Of a stretch of DNA of 64,000 bases, positions 17,465 through 26,219 are shown in pieces. The position numbers and the translations under genes were made by a program. Origin of the DNA: Arthrobacter sp. Soil736 (GTDB taxonomy: Bacteria; Actinomycetota; Actinomycetes; Actinomycetales; Micrococcaceae). The notes below the pieces were generated by a model that was not told the origin of the DNA, made no database searches, and saw only the letters and a list, made by a program, of their open reading frames with translations. Each line of letters opens with the position of its first letter. Position 1 is the stretch's first letter. The stretch lies in the NCBI RefSeq assembly GCF_001428005.1, contig NZ_LMSB01000006.1, forward strand, positions 1 through 64,000. The letters run 5' to 3'.

Positions 17465-18373
17465 ATGGACAAAAGCAAAGACGTCCGCGAATTCCTCATG
17501 AGCCGGCGATCGCGCATCACCCCCGCCCAGGCCGGGCTGCCCGCCTACGGCGGAACCAGGAGAGTGGCCGGCCTCAAACGCGAGGAAGTGGCCATGCTCA
17601 CCGGCGTCAGCACCGAATACTACGCACGGCTCGAACGTGGGAACCTGCGGGGAGTCTCCGAGAGCGTCCTAGAGTCGCTCGCCGGCGCCCTCCAGCTCGA
17701 CGAGGCCGAACGAGCCCACCTGTTCGACCTGGCCAAGGCCGCCGCGCCGTCGCGGGCATCAGGAACGCGCAGGGTCCGGGCAGAAGTGCGCCCCAGCGTT
17801 CAAAGGATCCTGGCTGGGATGACCGGCACACCCGCGTACGTCCGTAACTCACGCATGGACATCGTGGCCGCCAACGACCTCTGCTTCGCCCTCTACACGG
17901 ACATCCTCAGCCCCGATGCGCTGCCATTGAACCTTGCCCGGTTCATGTTCCTTGACCCACGATCCCGAGACTTCTTCCTCGAATGGGAGACCATCGCTGA
18001 CGATCTCGCCGCGGCGCTGCGTGCCGAATCGGGACGCAACCCGCGCGACCGGGCCTTGAACGGCCTCATCGGCGACCTCGCCACGGGAAGCGCGGAATTC
18101 TCAACACGCTGGGCACGGCACAACGTCCGCTTCCACCGCTCAGCCCGCAAGACACTGCACAACCCCATAGTCGGTGACATCGAACTCACAGGCGATGCAC
18201 TCGAACTCCCCGGAGAAGGTCTGACCCTCATCGCCTACACAGCCGAACCGGGAAGCGAGTTCCAGGAAAAACTCGACTTCCTCACCATGTGGAGCACCAC
18301 CCACAAGCGTCCGGTTGAACCGGCTTCGCGAACGCCAATGATCTCACCGCCTGAAGCTGACGCACGGGACTGA
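17465..18373 (+). CDS. XRE-family regulator with MmyB-like ligand domain
   Basis: 302 residues. The N-terminal helix-turn-helix (about 10-75) contains the group's hallmark RRVAGLKREEVAMLTGVSTEYYARLERGN. The C-terminal MmyB-type domain (about 105-270) has PAYVRNSRMDIVAANDLCFALY and WARHNVRFH, as in regulators thought to bind a fatty acid or hydrophobic ligand. Divergent from the MFS/cupin/AKR/flavodoxin/CMD run, so it is very probably its regulator. Confidence 0.88.
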   Translation: MDKSKDVREFLMSRRSRITPAQAGLPAYGGTRRVAGLKREEVAMLTGVSTEYYARLERGNLRGVSESVLESLAGALQLDEAERAHLFDLAKAAAPSRASGTRRVRAEVRPSVQRILAGMTGTPAYVRNSRMDIVAANDLCFALYTDILSPDALPLNLARFMFLDPRSRDFFLEWETIADDLAAALRAESGRNPRDRALNGLIGDLATGSAEFSTRWARHNVRFHRSARKTLHNPIVGDIELTGDALELPGEGLTLIAYTAEPGSEFQEKLDFLTMWSTTHKRPVEPASRTPMISPPEADARD

Positions 18374-18481
18374 CGGACGGACTGAGTACCTTATTGCGCT
18401 GCGAATACCGCGCCAAATGACTCCGCGACTCACGCGCCAACCGACCTTTCATTGGGCACGGAGGCGCCGCATGATAGGCAC

Positions 18482-19846
18482 ATGACTGAAATCACATCAG
18501 CCGACGAATCCGCCGTGGCAAGGGCACAACGCGAACTCCAAGCGGCCGGTATCCGCACCGTGATCGGCACTGTGGTGAATGCTTCGGGCATCACGCTGGC
18601 CAAGAGCGTTCCGTTAGCCCGGCTCGGAACCTTCCACGATTCCGGGATGGGTGCTGCCCCTGTCTGGCATGTCTTCACCATCGACGGCGGGATAGCGTTC
18701 ACGGACACCATCACCCCCGTTGGGGATATGCGCCTCAAGATCGATATCGCGGGACTCCGTGTCCTGCAGGGGGGCCGGGCGTGGGCACCGGCCAGCCTTT
18801 TCGAACAAGACGGAGCCCCCTCTCCGGCCTGTGCCCGCGGCCTTCTGGCCGACGTCGACGGCAGTCTCGACGCGGCCGGATACCAGGCACTCGTGGGCCA
18901 CGAACTTGAGTTCTTCCTCATCTCCCCGGACGGTTCAGCGCTGGAAACCACGCCCTGGGTTCCGTATGGGGCAACCGGTCTTCTGGACCGATCGGAATTC
19001 CTCGACGATCTGCTGTCAGCGCTGAACCAGGCCGGCATTCCCATGGAGCAGATCCACGCCGAGTATGGCAGAAACCAGTTCGAGTTTTCCCTTCCCCCAG
19101 CATCGCCCGTCCAGGCCGCGGACACCGTGGTCCTCGCCAAGATCATCGTTGGCATCGTCGCCAGGGCCCACAGCATGCAGGCCTCGTTCTCCCCGTCGCC
19201 CTTTCCCGGCACCGTCGGAAACGGTGCCCACCAGCACATTTCGTTGCAAAAGAACGGCCTGCCGCTGTTCTCCGGCGGCAGCGGACCGCATGGCATCTCC
19301 GACGACGGGGGCGCAGCCATCGGAGGAATCATCGCAGGACTCCCCGATATCCAGGGTTTCCTCACGGGATCAGTTTTGTCCGGCAGCCGGCTGGCACCCG
19401 GCACGTGGTCGGGTGCCTACTTATGCTGGGGCCTGGAAAACCGCGAAGCCTCGGTGCGCTTTCTGAACGAGGGCAAGAGCAATCCGCACGGCGCCAACGT
19501 CGAGGTGAAAATCGTCGACCCGTCGGCAAACGTGTATCTGGCCTCCGCGGCCATCCTTGCACTCGCCCTTGACGGCATCCGCAGCGGGCGCAAGCTTCCG
19601 GCAGAGATCCCGGGTGACCCGGGAAGGCTTTCCGATGACGAGCGGCACCGGGCCAACGTCCGGTTGCTCTCAGACTCCCCCGCCGCCATCATCAACACCC
19701 TGGACAAGTCACGCCTTGCACGCGGGCTTCTCGGAGACGCCATCGTCGATGCCACGGTGGCCGTCCGGCGCTATGAACAGCGGACCTCCGCGGACCTCGC
19801 GCCGGATGAGCTTGCCGAGCGCTTTCGACTTGCCTGGTCGATCTAA
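18482..19846 (+). CDS. Glutamine-synthetase-family ligase (FluG C-terminal/gamma-glutamylation type)
   Basis: 454 residues from ATG 18482; a TTG at 18452 in frame is an alternative. It has the GS beta-Grasp N-terminus and catalytic domain: GHELEFFLIS (metal-binding Glu), YGRNQFEFSLPPA, GNGAHQHISLQKNG (the NGSGxHxHxSL-like motif), and ENREASVRFLNEGKSN near the nucleotide site. The usual adenylylation-loop tyrosine of GlnA and the dedicated nitrogen-assimilation features are not evident. GS-like ligases of this kind gamma-glutamylate amines or similar substrates. Its stop overlaps the start of an amidohydrolase (TAATG), reproducing as two genes the domain pair of fungal FluG. Confidence 0.85.
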   Translation: MTEITSADESAVARAQRELQAAGIRTVIGTVVNASGITLAKSVPLARLGTFHDSGMGAAPVWHVFTIDGGIAFTDTITPVGDMRLKIDIAGLRVLQGGRAWAPASLFEQDGAPSPACARGLLADVDGSLDAAGYQALVGHELEFFLISPDGSALETTPWVPYGATGLLDRSEFLDDLLSALNQAGIPMEQIHAEYGRNQFEFSLPPASPVQAADTVVLAKIIVGIVARAHSMQASFSPSPFPGTVGNGAHQHISLQKNGLPLFSGGSGPHGISDDGGAAIGGIIAGLPDIQGFLTGSVLSGSRLAPGTWSGAYLCWGLENREASVRFLNEGKSNPHGANVEVKIVDPSANVYLASAAILALALDGIRSGRKLPAEIPGDPGRLSDDERHRANVRLLSDSPAAIINTLDKSRLARGLLGDAIVDATVAVRRYEQRTSADLAPDELAERFRLAWSI

Positions 19847-20985
19847 TGGCGGGCGCCTCCTTCCCGGACTTCGTCGAACAAGTCAGCCTCATTGATCACC
19901 ACGTGCATGGCGCGTTTCACGCCGACGGTGATGAGGCACGCTTTCAGAACTCACTCAACGAGGGGAACAACCAACCCCTGACCAACCCCGAGGACACCTA
20001 CAACACGCAAATCGGGCTCGCCATCCGGCGCTGGTGCAGCGGCATTCTTGATCTGCCACGGCACGCCTCACCGGCGGAATACTGGAGCCGGCGCTCCGAG
20101 CTTGCAGAACTCGAGGTCAGCCGGCGCATGACCCGCGCTGCCGGCGTGAGCGACTGGCTGATCGATACAGGATTAACAACCGCTGACTACCTCGGCCCGG
20201 CCGGCATGGCCGACGTCTCCGGCGGGCGAACCCACGAGATCGTTCGCCTGGAAGTGGTCGCCGAGTCGCTGATCCAGGAAATTGCCAACCCGGCAGATTA
20301 CGTCGAAGAGTTCGGCCAGCGGCTTCAAAACCTCACCCTCAGCGCTGTGGGCGTCAAAACAGTCCTCGCCTACCGCGCAGGATTCGACCAGAATCTCAGC
20401 CGACCGACCCCGGCTGCGGTCACTGAAGCAGCCCGCCGCTGGCAGGACAACCTGGGCACCGGCATGAATACGAAGCTCACCGACGTGACACTCATTGCCC
20501 ACGGGATCCATGCGGCGGTGTCGATGAAGCTTCCGTTGCAATTCCATGTCGGATTCGGTGACCGCGACCTGGACCTCCACAAAACCAATCCCCTGTACCT
20601 CCTGGACTTTCTCAGGTCCCCCGAAGTCCGAGACACACCAATCATGCTGCTCCACTGCTATCCGTTCGAGCGCGAGGCCGGTTATTTGGCCCACGCCTTT
20701 GAAAACGTCTACATCGATGTGGGCCTTGCCGTGAACTTCACCGGGTCACGGAGCCCGGACCTGGTGGCCCGCTCATTCGAACTGGCTCCGTTTACGAAAA
20801 TCCTTTACTCCTCCGACGCTTTCGGCCCAGCCGAACTTCACTACCTCGGAGCGAGGCTATGGCGCAACGCAGTCACGAAGGTAGTGGGCGGATGGATCGA
20901 CGACGACTGGTCAGAGGCGGACGCCCGCAGGATCGTGCAGCTCGTCGCCCACGACAACGCCCGCCGCGTGTACGCGCTCCCCTGA
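19846..20985 (+). CDS. Amidohydrolase (amidohydrolase_2/FluG N-terminal type)
   Basis: 379 residues, starting inside the TAATG overlap with the GS-like gene. It is a TIM-barrel metal-dependent hydrolase: SLIDHHVHGAF (HxH metal ligands at the end of strand 1), LQFHVGFGDRDLDLHKTNP, and MLLHCYPFEREAGYL. The late YSSDAFGPAELHY provides the metal Asp. In fungal FluG and similar nodulin proteins this domain is fused to a GS domain. Together the two could build and then hydrolyse a gamma-glutamyl intermediate, as in polyamine or aniline catabolism; the substrate here is unknown. Confidence 0.82.
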   Translation: MAGASFPDFVEQVSLIDHHVHGAFHADGDEARFQNSLNEGNNQPLTNPEDTYNTQIGLAIRRWCSGILDLPRHASPAEYWSRRSELAELEVSRRMTRAAGVSDWLIDTGLTTADYLGPAGMADVSGGRTHEIVRLEVVAESLIQEIANPADYVEEFGQRLQNLTLSAVGVKTVLAYRAGFDQNLSRPTPAAVTEAARRWQDNLGTGMNTKLTDVTLIAHGIHAAVSMKLPLQFHVGFGDRDLDLHKTNPLYLLDFLRSPEVRDTPIMLLHCYPFEREAGYLAHAFENVYIDVGLAVNFTGSRSPDLVARSFELAPFTKILYSSDAFGPAELHYLGARLWRNAVTKVVGGWIDDDWSEADARRIVQLVAHDNARRVYALP

Positions 20986-21137
20986 GCCACCGGCCTTGAT
21001 CGGGACCGCAGTGCGATCCGGGAAACGTGAACGCAATGAACTTAACGTTCTCTGGTTACACAAGAGTGAGCGGCGTCACTTTCGGCCCTAGCATCGGAGA
21101 ACCCCCGATCAAACGGACCAACGAGAAGAGGAACAAC

Positions 21138-22148
21138 ATGCGCGGATTGAGCGCATTGCGCGTAGCTGCAGTCGCGGCAGGCATCGCCCTGATGGCTTCA
21201 GGCTGCGGAGCAACCGGCAAGACTGGCGCCGGCCCCTCCACCACCGGCGCGGACACCGCCCCCCTCGCCGGGCTGCGGATCATGGTGCCCAACACCCCCG
21301 GCGGCGGCTACGACACCACGGCCCGTGCAGCAGCGAAGGTTCTCGAAGACGAGAAACTCGCCACCAACCCCGAGGTCTTCAACCTCGCCGGCGCCGGCGG
21401 CACCGTGGGCCTGGCCCGCATCGTCAACGAAAAGGGCAACGGCGACCTGGCCATGCTGATGGGCCTCGGCGTCGTCGGAGCGAGCTACACCAACAAGTCC
21501 GAGTCGAAGCTGACCGAGACCACCCCGCTGGCCCGGCTCATCGAAGAGCCCGGCGCCATCATGGTGTCCAAGGACTCCCCGTACAAGACCATCGACGACC
21601 TCGTCAACGCCTGGAAGAAGGACCCGTCCAAGATCAGCGTCGGCGGCGGCTCATCGCCCGGCGGACCGGACCACCTCCTGCCCATGCAGCTCGCGGGCGC
21701 AGTCGGCATCGACGCCACCAAGGTCAACTTCGTCTCCTACGACGGCGGCGGCGACCTGCTCCCGGCCATCATCGGAAACAAGCTGGGCTTCGCGGCCTCC
21801 GGGGCCGGCGAGTACCTCGAGCAGATCAAGTCCGGGGCCATCCGCGTCCTGGCAACCAGCGGCGAGAACCGGCTTGAGGGAGTGGATGCCCCCACGCTCA
21901 AGGAATCCAACATCGACCTGGTCTTCACCAACTGGCGCGGCATCGTGGCCCCTCCCGGCATCAGCGACGCCGACCGCGACGCCCTGATCGCCACGCTGAA
22001 GAAGATGCACGAATCTGCGTCCTGGAAGGAAGCCCTGAAGACCCACAGCTGGACCGACGCCTTCATCACCGGTGACGAATTCAAGTCCTTCCTCACGGAC
22101 CAGGACAAGCGCGTAGCCGACGTCCTGACGAAGCTCGGCCTGGCGTGA
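21138..22148 (+). CDS. tctC: Tripartite tricarboxylate transporter substrate-binding lipoprotein (TctC)
   Basis: 336 residues from ATG 21138 with AGAAGAGG upstream. The signal peptide ends in the lipobox MASGC (Cys23), so it is a membrane-anchored extracytoplasmic binding protein. The TctC/BUG fold shows LRIMVPNTPGGGYDTTARAA, VGGGSSPGGPDHLLPM and KLGFAASGAGEYLEQIKSG. It captures a carboxylate for the TctAB membrane part encoded directly downstream. A dyad AGTGA-N6-TCACT at 21065-21080 and a TAGCAT box at 21089-21094 lie upstream and may be its operator and -10. In the same orientation as the GS-amidohydrolase pair, 152 nt earlier. Confidence 0.9.
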   Translation: MRGLSALRVAAVAAGIALMASGCGATGKTGAGPSTTGADTAPLAGLRIMVPNTPGGGYDTTARAAAKVLEDEKLATNPEVFNLAGAGGTVGLARIVNEKGNGDLAMLMGLGVVGASYTNKSESKLTETTPLARLIEEPGAIMVSKDSPYKTIDDLVNAWKKDPSKISVGGGSSPGGPDHLLPMQLAGAVGIDATKVNFVSYDGGGDLLPAIIGNKLGFAASGAGEYLEQIKSGAIRVLATSGENRLEGVDAPTLKESNIDLVFTNWRGIVAPPGISDADRDALIATLKKMHESASWKEALKTHSWTDAFITGDEFKSFLTDQDKRVADVLTKLGLA

Positions 22149-22648
22149 CCTCCTTGTCATCCCGCCTCAAAGGCCGCTCCGAGCTGGGCATCGCAGCCCT
22201 GCTCGGGGCGGCCGGCGCCCTGGTCCTCATCGACGCAGCGCGCCTGGTCACGCCCTACTCCCAGTCAGACCCGGTGGGCCCCAAAACCGTGCCCATCATC
22301 GTGGGAGCACTCCTGCTGGTCTCTGCCGTGATGCTGGCAGTGAACGTCCTCCGCGGCGGCCACGGCGAGGCCGAGGCCGGCGAAGACGTCGACCTGACCC
22401 ACCCGAGCGACTGGAAAACCGTCCTCCCGCTCGCCGGTGCCTTCATCGCCAACATCCTCCTGATCGACTGGGCCGGCTGGGTCATCTCCGGCACGGTGCT
22501 GTTCTGGGGCAGCGTCTGGGCACTGGGAAGCCGCCACTACGTCCGGGACGGCCTGATCTCGCTGGCCCTGTCGCTGCTGACGTTCTACGGCTTCTACCTC
22601 GGCCTGGGCATCGCCCTCCCGGCCGGACTCCTGGAAGGGATTCTCTAA
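22145..22648 (+). CDS. tctB: Tripartite tricarboxylate transporter small membrane subunit (TctB)
   Basis: 167 residues from GTG 22145, which overlaps the tctC stop by 4 nt (GTGA). About four transmembrane helices are visible: GIAALLGAAGALVLIDAARL, VPIIVGALLLVSAVMLAV, the LPLAGAFIANILLIDWAGWV segment and a long C-terminal pair. This is the normal TctB size and topology, and its function is to form the permease with TctA. Confidence 0.88.
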   Translation: MTSLSSRLKGRSELGIAALLGAAGALVLIDAARLVTPYSQSDPVGPKTVPIIVGALLLVSAVMLAVNVLRGGHGEAEAGEDVDLTHPSDWKTVLPLAGAFIANILLIDWAGWVISGTVLFWGSVWALGSRHYVRDGLISLALSLLTFYGFYLGLGIALPAGLLEGIL

Positions 22649-24349
22649 ATGGACATCCTGTCCTCACTCATGGGCGGGTTCGCGACGGCGCTGACCCCCA
22701 TGAACCTCCTTTACGCCCTGATCGGCGTCATCCTGGGCACGGCCGTCGGCGTCCTTCCCGGGATCGGTCCGGCCATGACCGTCGCGCTGCTCCTGCCGGT
22801 GACCTACGTCCTCGAGCCCACCAGCGCCTTCATCATGTTCGCCGGCATCTACTACGGCGGCATGTACGGCGGCTCCACCACCTCGATCCTGCTGAACACA
22901 CCCGGAGAATCGTCGTCCGTGGTCACCGCGATCGAGGGCAACAAAATGGCCAAGGCAGGCAGGGCCGCACAGGCCCTTGCGACGGCGGCCATCGGTTCGT
23001 TCGTGGCCGGCACCATCGGCACCACGCTGCTGGTGGTCGTTACCCCCATCGTGGTCGAGTTCGCCGTCAGCCTCGGCTCCCCCAGCTACTTCGCGATCAT
23101 GATGCTGGCGCTGCTGGCCGTCACCGCGGTCCTGGGCGCATCCCGGCTGCGCGGCTGCGCGTCGCTGGGCCTCGGCCTGGCCATCGGCCTCGTGGGCATC
23201 GACTCCGTCACCGGCCAGCGGCGCCTCACCTTCGGCCAGCCGCTGCTGGCGGACGGACTGGACATCGTCGTCGTCGCCGTCGCGATCTTCGCGGTCGGCG
23301 AGGCCCTGTGGGTCGCGGCGCACCTGCGCCGCACACCGCTGCAGATCATTCCCGTGGGCCGCCCGTGGATGGGCAAGCAGGACTGGAAGCGGTCCTGGAA
23401 GCCCTGGCTTCGCGGAACGGCATTCGGTTTCCCTTTCGGCGCCCTGCCCGCGGGCGGCGCCGAGATCCCCACGTTCCTCTCGTACGTGACGGAAAAGCGG
23501 CTCTCCAAGCACCCCGAGGAATTCGGCAAGGGCGCCATCGAAGGCGTCGCCGGACCGGAGGCGGCCAACAACGCCGCGGCCGCCGGCACCCTGACGCCCA
23601 TGCTCGCGCTGGGCCTGCCGACGAACGCCACGGCCGCCGTCATGCTGGCGGCGTTCACCCAGTTCGGCATCCAGCCCGGACCGTTCCTGTTCGCCAACGA
23701 AGGTCCGCTCGTCTGGGCACTGATCGCCAGCCTCTTCATCGGCAACACGCTGCTGCTGCTGGTCAACCTGCCGCTGGCGCCGGTGTGGGCGAAGCTGCTC
23801 CGGCTGCCCCGCCCCTACCTGTACGCGGGCATCCTCTTCTTCGCCACCCTGGGTGCATACTCGGTCAACCTCCAGGCGTTCGACCTGATGGTCCTGCTGG
23901 TCCTGGGCGGCCTCGGCTTCCTGATGCGGCGCTACGGCCTGCCCGTGCTGCCCCTCATCCTCGGGCTCATCCTCGGGCCGCGCGTAGAAGGCCAGCTGCG
24001 GAAGACGCTTCAGCTGAGCGCCGGTGACGTCTCCGGGCTCTGGAGCGAGCCGATCGCCATCATCGTCTACATCATCATCGCGCTCATCCTGCTCTGGCCC
24101 CTGCTGGCCAAGGTCTTGCGCCGCGTGCGGCCCCGCACCGCAGCGCCGGTCGCTTTTGCGGAAGCCGCTTCAGCGCCGGCTGCTCGCGATTCAGTTGCGG
24201 CACAGGGTTCAGTTACGGCGCAGGGCACGTCGACAACGGCGAATGGCGCCCCCGCCGCCGGCACGGCAGCTGACCAGGAGTCCCCGGCCACGGGCACCCG
24301 TCACGCTGCAGACGCCACACCCGCCAACCACGGACAGGAGAAATCGTGA
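22649..24349 (+). CDS. tctA: Tripartite tricarboxylate transporter large membrane subunit (TctA)
   Basis: 566 residues. ATG 22649 follows the tctB stop with no gap. It has about 12 helices and the two TctA signatures: [21 protein letters not shown] and the internal repeat [16 protein letters not shown], plus [20 protein letters not shown]. Unusually, the last 65 or so residues form a hydrophilic Ala/Thr/Gln-rich tail (from about residue 500) after the final helix; typical TctA proteins end near 500. The tail is low-complexity and its function is unknown. The gene overlaps the USP gene downstream. Confidence 0.9.
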   Translation: MDILSSLMGGFATALTPMNLLYALIGVILGTAVGVLPGIGPAMTVALLLPVTYVLEPTSAFIMFAGIYYGGMYGGSTTSILLNTPGESSSVVTAIEGNKMAKAGRAAQALATAAIGSFVAGTIGTTLLVVVTPIVVEFAVSLGSPSYFAIMMLALLAVTAVLGASRLRGCASLGLGLAIGLVGIDSVTGQRRLTFGQPLLADGLDIVVVAVAIFAVGEALWVAAHLRRTPLQIIPVGRPWMGKQDWKRSWKPWLRGTAFGFPFGALPAGGAEIPTFLSYVTEKRLSKHPEEFGKGAIEGVAGPEAANNAAAAGTLTPMLALGLPTNATAAVMLAAFTQFGIQPGPFLFANEGPLVWALIASLFIGNTLLLLVNLPLAPVWAKLLRLPRPYLYAGILFFATLGAYSVNLQAFDLMVLLVLGGLGFLMRRYGLPVLPLILGLILGPRVEGQLRKTLQLSAGDVSGLWSEPIAIIVYIIIALILLWPLLAKVLRRVRPRTAAPVAFAEAASAPAARDSVAAQGSVTAQGTSTTANGAPAAGTAADQESPATGTRHAADATPANHGQEKS

Positions 24350-24741
24350 GCATCATCGTCGGCTACGTCCCCACGGCAGAGGGCACGGCAGCGCTCGACC
24401 GCGCCATCAGCGAGGCGCACAAGAGCCAGAGCCGCCTGGTCATCATCAACTCCTCACGGGGCGACGCCATCGTGGACAAGCGGTACGCCCAGGCACAGGA
24501 CATCAACGAGGTCACGGAACGGCTGGAGAAGGAAGGAATCGACCATCTGGTCCTGCAGCCGGTCCGCGGCAATGACGCGGCCAGCGAGGTCCTGGAGGCC
24601 GCGGAGAAATACCGGGCGGAACTGATCGTCATCGGCCTCAGGAAGCGAACCCCGGTGGGGAAGCTGATCATGGGCAGCACGGCGCAGCAGATCCTGCTCG
24701 AAGCGTCCTGCCTTGTGCTGGCGGTCAAAGCCGGCGCCTGA
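24346..24741 (+). CDS. Universal stress protein, coupled to TctA
   Basis: 131 residues from GTG 24346, overlapping the tctA stop (GTGA). The UspA fold is complete, including [23 protein letters not shown], the G-2x-G-9x-G(S/T) ATP-binding motif. An ATP-binding USP as the last gene of a Tct operon suggests a regulatory or energy-sensing link with transport; stand-alone action is equally possible. Confidence 0.88.
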   Translation: MSIIVGYVPTAEGTAALDRAISEAHKSQSRLVIINSSRGDAIVDKRYAQAQDINEVTERLEKEGIDHLVLQPVRGNDAASEVLEAAEKYRAELIVIGLRKRTPVGKLIMGSTAQQILLEASCLVLAVKAGA

Positions 24742-24797
24742 GCCTGCGGCCGGGCACTCACCAGCCAGCGCCACTAACCATGCCACTAACCACGCCT

Positions 24798-24839
24798 CGG
24801 GCCGGGGTCCGGATCCATCGCGATCCGGACCCCGGCCCG
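24798..24839 (+). terminator. Strong hairpin after the tct operon
   Basis: Perfect 18-bp arms, beginning CGGGCCGGGG at 24798-24815 and its complement at 24822-24839, enclose a 6-nt loop. It lies 57 nt after the USP stop. It has no T run but is very stable, as is usual for high-GC actinobacteria. Confidence 0.75.
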
Positions 24840-24861
24840 CGGCACTGTGAAAGGACCACCC

Positions 24862-25173
24862 ATGACTGTTTGCGCCCCCGATCTCCGCGCCCGTACACCG
24901 TGGCCGGCCCGCGAACCCGTTGCCAACTGGGCAACGCTCTCGCCCGCTGACGAGGTAGAGATCCGCCTCAACGGGCGCGCGGTTGCGTCCGGCCGCGTCG
25001 ACATGCGGGCTCCGGACGGCAGCGTCATCTGGCTCATCCAGGACGCCGGGCGGGGGCGTGCGCTGTTTCTGCAAAGCGACGGCGTAATGGTCTTCCGGCG
25101 CGCCCGGAGGCACGTCGCCGGCCCGGGCCGCACCCGGATTCCCGGCGAATCTGGTCAGGCCCGCCGGTCCTGA
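24862..25173 (+). CDS. Hypothetical protein
   Basis: 103 residues from ATG 24862 with AAAGGA 6 nt upstream. The middle resembles a small beta barrel (VEIRLNGRAVASGRVDMRAPDGSVIWLIQDAGRGRALF) ending in a basic tail rich in Arg. No family is recognised. It begins just after the tct terminator and precedes the 2-hydroxyacid dehydrogenase by 26 nt. Confidence 0.6.
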   Translation: MTVCAPDLRARTPWPAREPVANWATLSPADEVEIRLNGRAVASGRVDMRAPDGSVIWLIQDAGRGRALFLQSDGVMVFRRARRHVAGPGRTRIPGESGQARRS

Positions 25174-25187
25174 CCGCCACCGTCCGA

Positions 25188-25193
25188 TACCGT
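25188..25193 (+). promoter_or_regulatory. -10 box of a leaderless transcript
   Basis: TACCGT lies exactly 6 nt before the ATG at 25200, with no Shine-Dalgarno sequence. Confidence 0.5.
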
Positions 25194-25199
25194 AAAGCC

Positions 25200-26162
25200 A
25201 TGAACCAGTACCGGCTAGCCATTTTGGACGACTACCAGGGCGTCGCGGAGGACTTCGCCCCCTGGAGCTCCCTGAAGCAGCGGGGCGTCGCCGTCACGGT
25301 GTTCGGCGGGCATTTTGGCTCGGAGGCCGAAACACTGGCGGCCCTCGCGGACTTTGACATCGTCATTGCAATGCGGGAGCGCACGCCGTTTCCCCGCAGC
25401 GTCATCGGGGGGCTGCCCCGGCTGAAACTGCTCGTGACCACCGGCGCCGCCAACGCGGCCATCGATCTGCAGGCGGCGGCCGACCACGGAGTCGTGGTGT
25501 GCGGAACCGGCGGCTCACCCACCGCGGCGCCGGAACTGACGTGGGCATTGCTGCTGGCCTTCGCCCGGAACCTAACGGCGGAAGAGGCCTCCTTGCGCGC
25601 CGGCCATTGGCAGAACGCCATCGGGTTCGAGCTGTCCGGAAAGACGCTGGGAATCGTCGGGCTGGGGAAGATCGGCACGCGTATCGCCGCCTATGGCCGC
25701 GCCTTCGGGATGGACGTGCTGGCCTGGAGCCAGAACCTGACGGAGGAAACCGCCGCGGCGGCCGGCGCCCGCAGGGTCAGCAAGGAAGAACTCTTCACGG
25801 AGTCCGACGTCGTGTCCCTGCATCTGCGCCTGTCGCCGCGTTCGGAGGGGACGGTAGGCGAACGTGAGCTGCAGCTCCTTGGGCCCGAAGGTGTCTTGGT
25901 GAACACCGCCCGCGGCCCGCTCGTGGACCAGCAGGCAATTGTCACCGCCCTGCAGGAGGGGTGGATCCGCGGGGCAGCCATTGACGTGTTCGATGAGGAA
26001 CCCCTTCCGGCAGGGCATCAGCTGCTGGCCGCTCCCCGGACACTCCTGACACCCCACCTTGGCTATGTCACACAGGAGAGCTACCGGGCGTTCTTCGGCG
26101 GCGCGTTCGAGGACGTGACAGCCTGGCTGGACGGCGCCCCGGTCCGGACGCTGACGCCTTAG
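25200..26162 (+). CDS. D-isomer-specific 2-hydroxyacid dehydrogenase
   Basis: 320 residues. The NAD-binding fold has GIVGLGKIGTRIAAYG (GxGxxG). Catalytic residues are Arg in VNTARGPLVD, Glu in AAIDVFDEEPL and His in LTPHLGYVTQESY. It reduces a 2-keto acid or oxidises a D-2-hydroxyacid, such as 3-phosphoglycerate, glyoxylate or hydroxypyruvate; which is unclear. The N-terminus (LAILDDYQGVAEDFAPW) is typical of a widespread subgroup of unknown substrate. Leaderless start likely. Confidence 0.88.
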   Translation: MNQYRLAILDDYQGVAEDFAPWSSLKQRGVAVTVFGGHFGSEAETLAALADFDIVIAMRERTPFPRSVIGGLPRLKLLVTTGAANAAIDLQAAADHGVVVCGTGGSPTAAPELTWALLLAFARNLTAEEASLRAGHWQNAIGFELSGKTLGIVGLGKIGTRIAAYGRAFGMDVLAWSQNLTEETAAAAGARRVSKEELFTESDVVSLHLRLSPRSEGTVGERELQLLGPEGVLVNTARGPLVDQQAIVTALQEGWIRGAAIDVFDEEPLPAGHQLLAAPRTLLTPHLGYVTQESYRAFFGGAFEDVTAWLDGAPVRTLTP

Positions 26163-26219
26163 CCGGATTCACCTAGCGCCGGGGGGCGGCCGTTTCGGCG
26201 CGCCCGACCGCCGGGGCAG

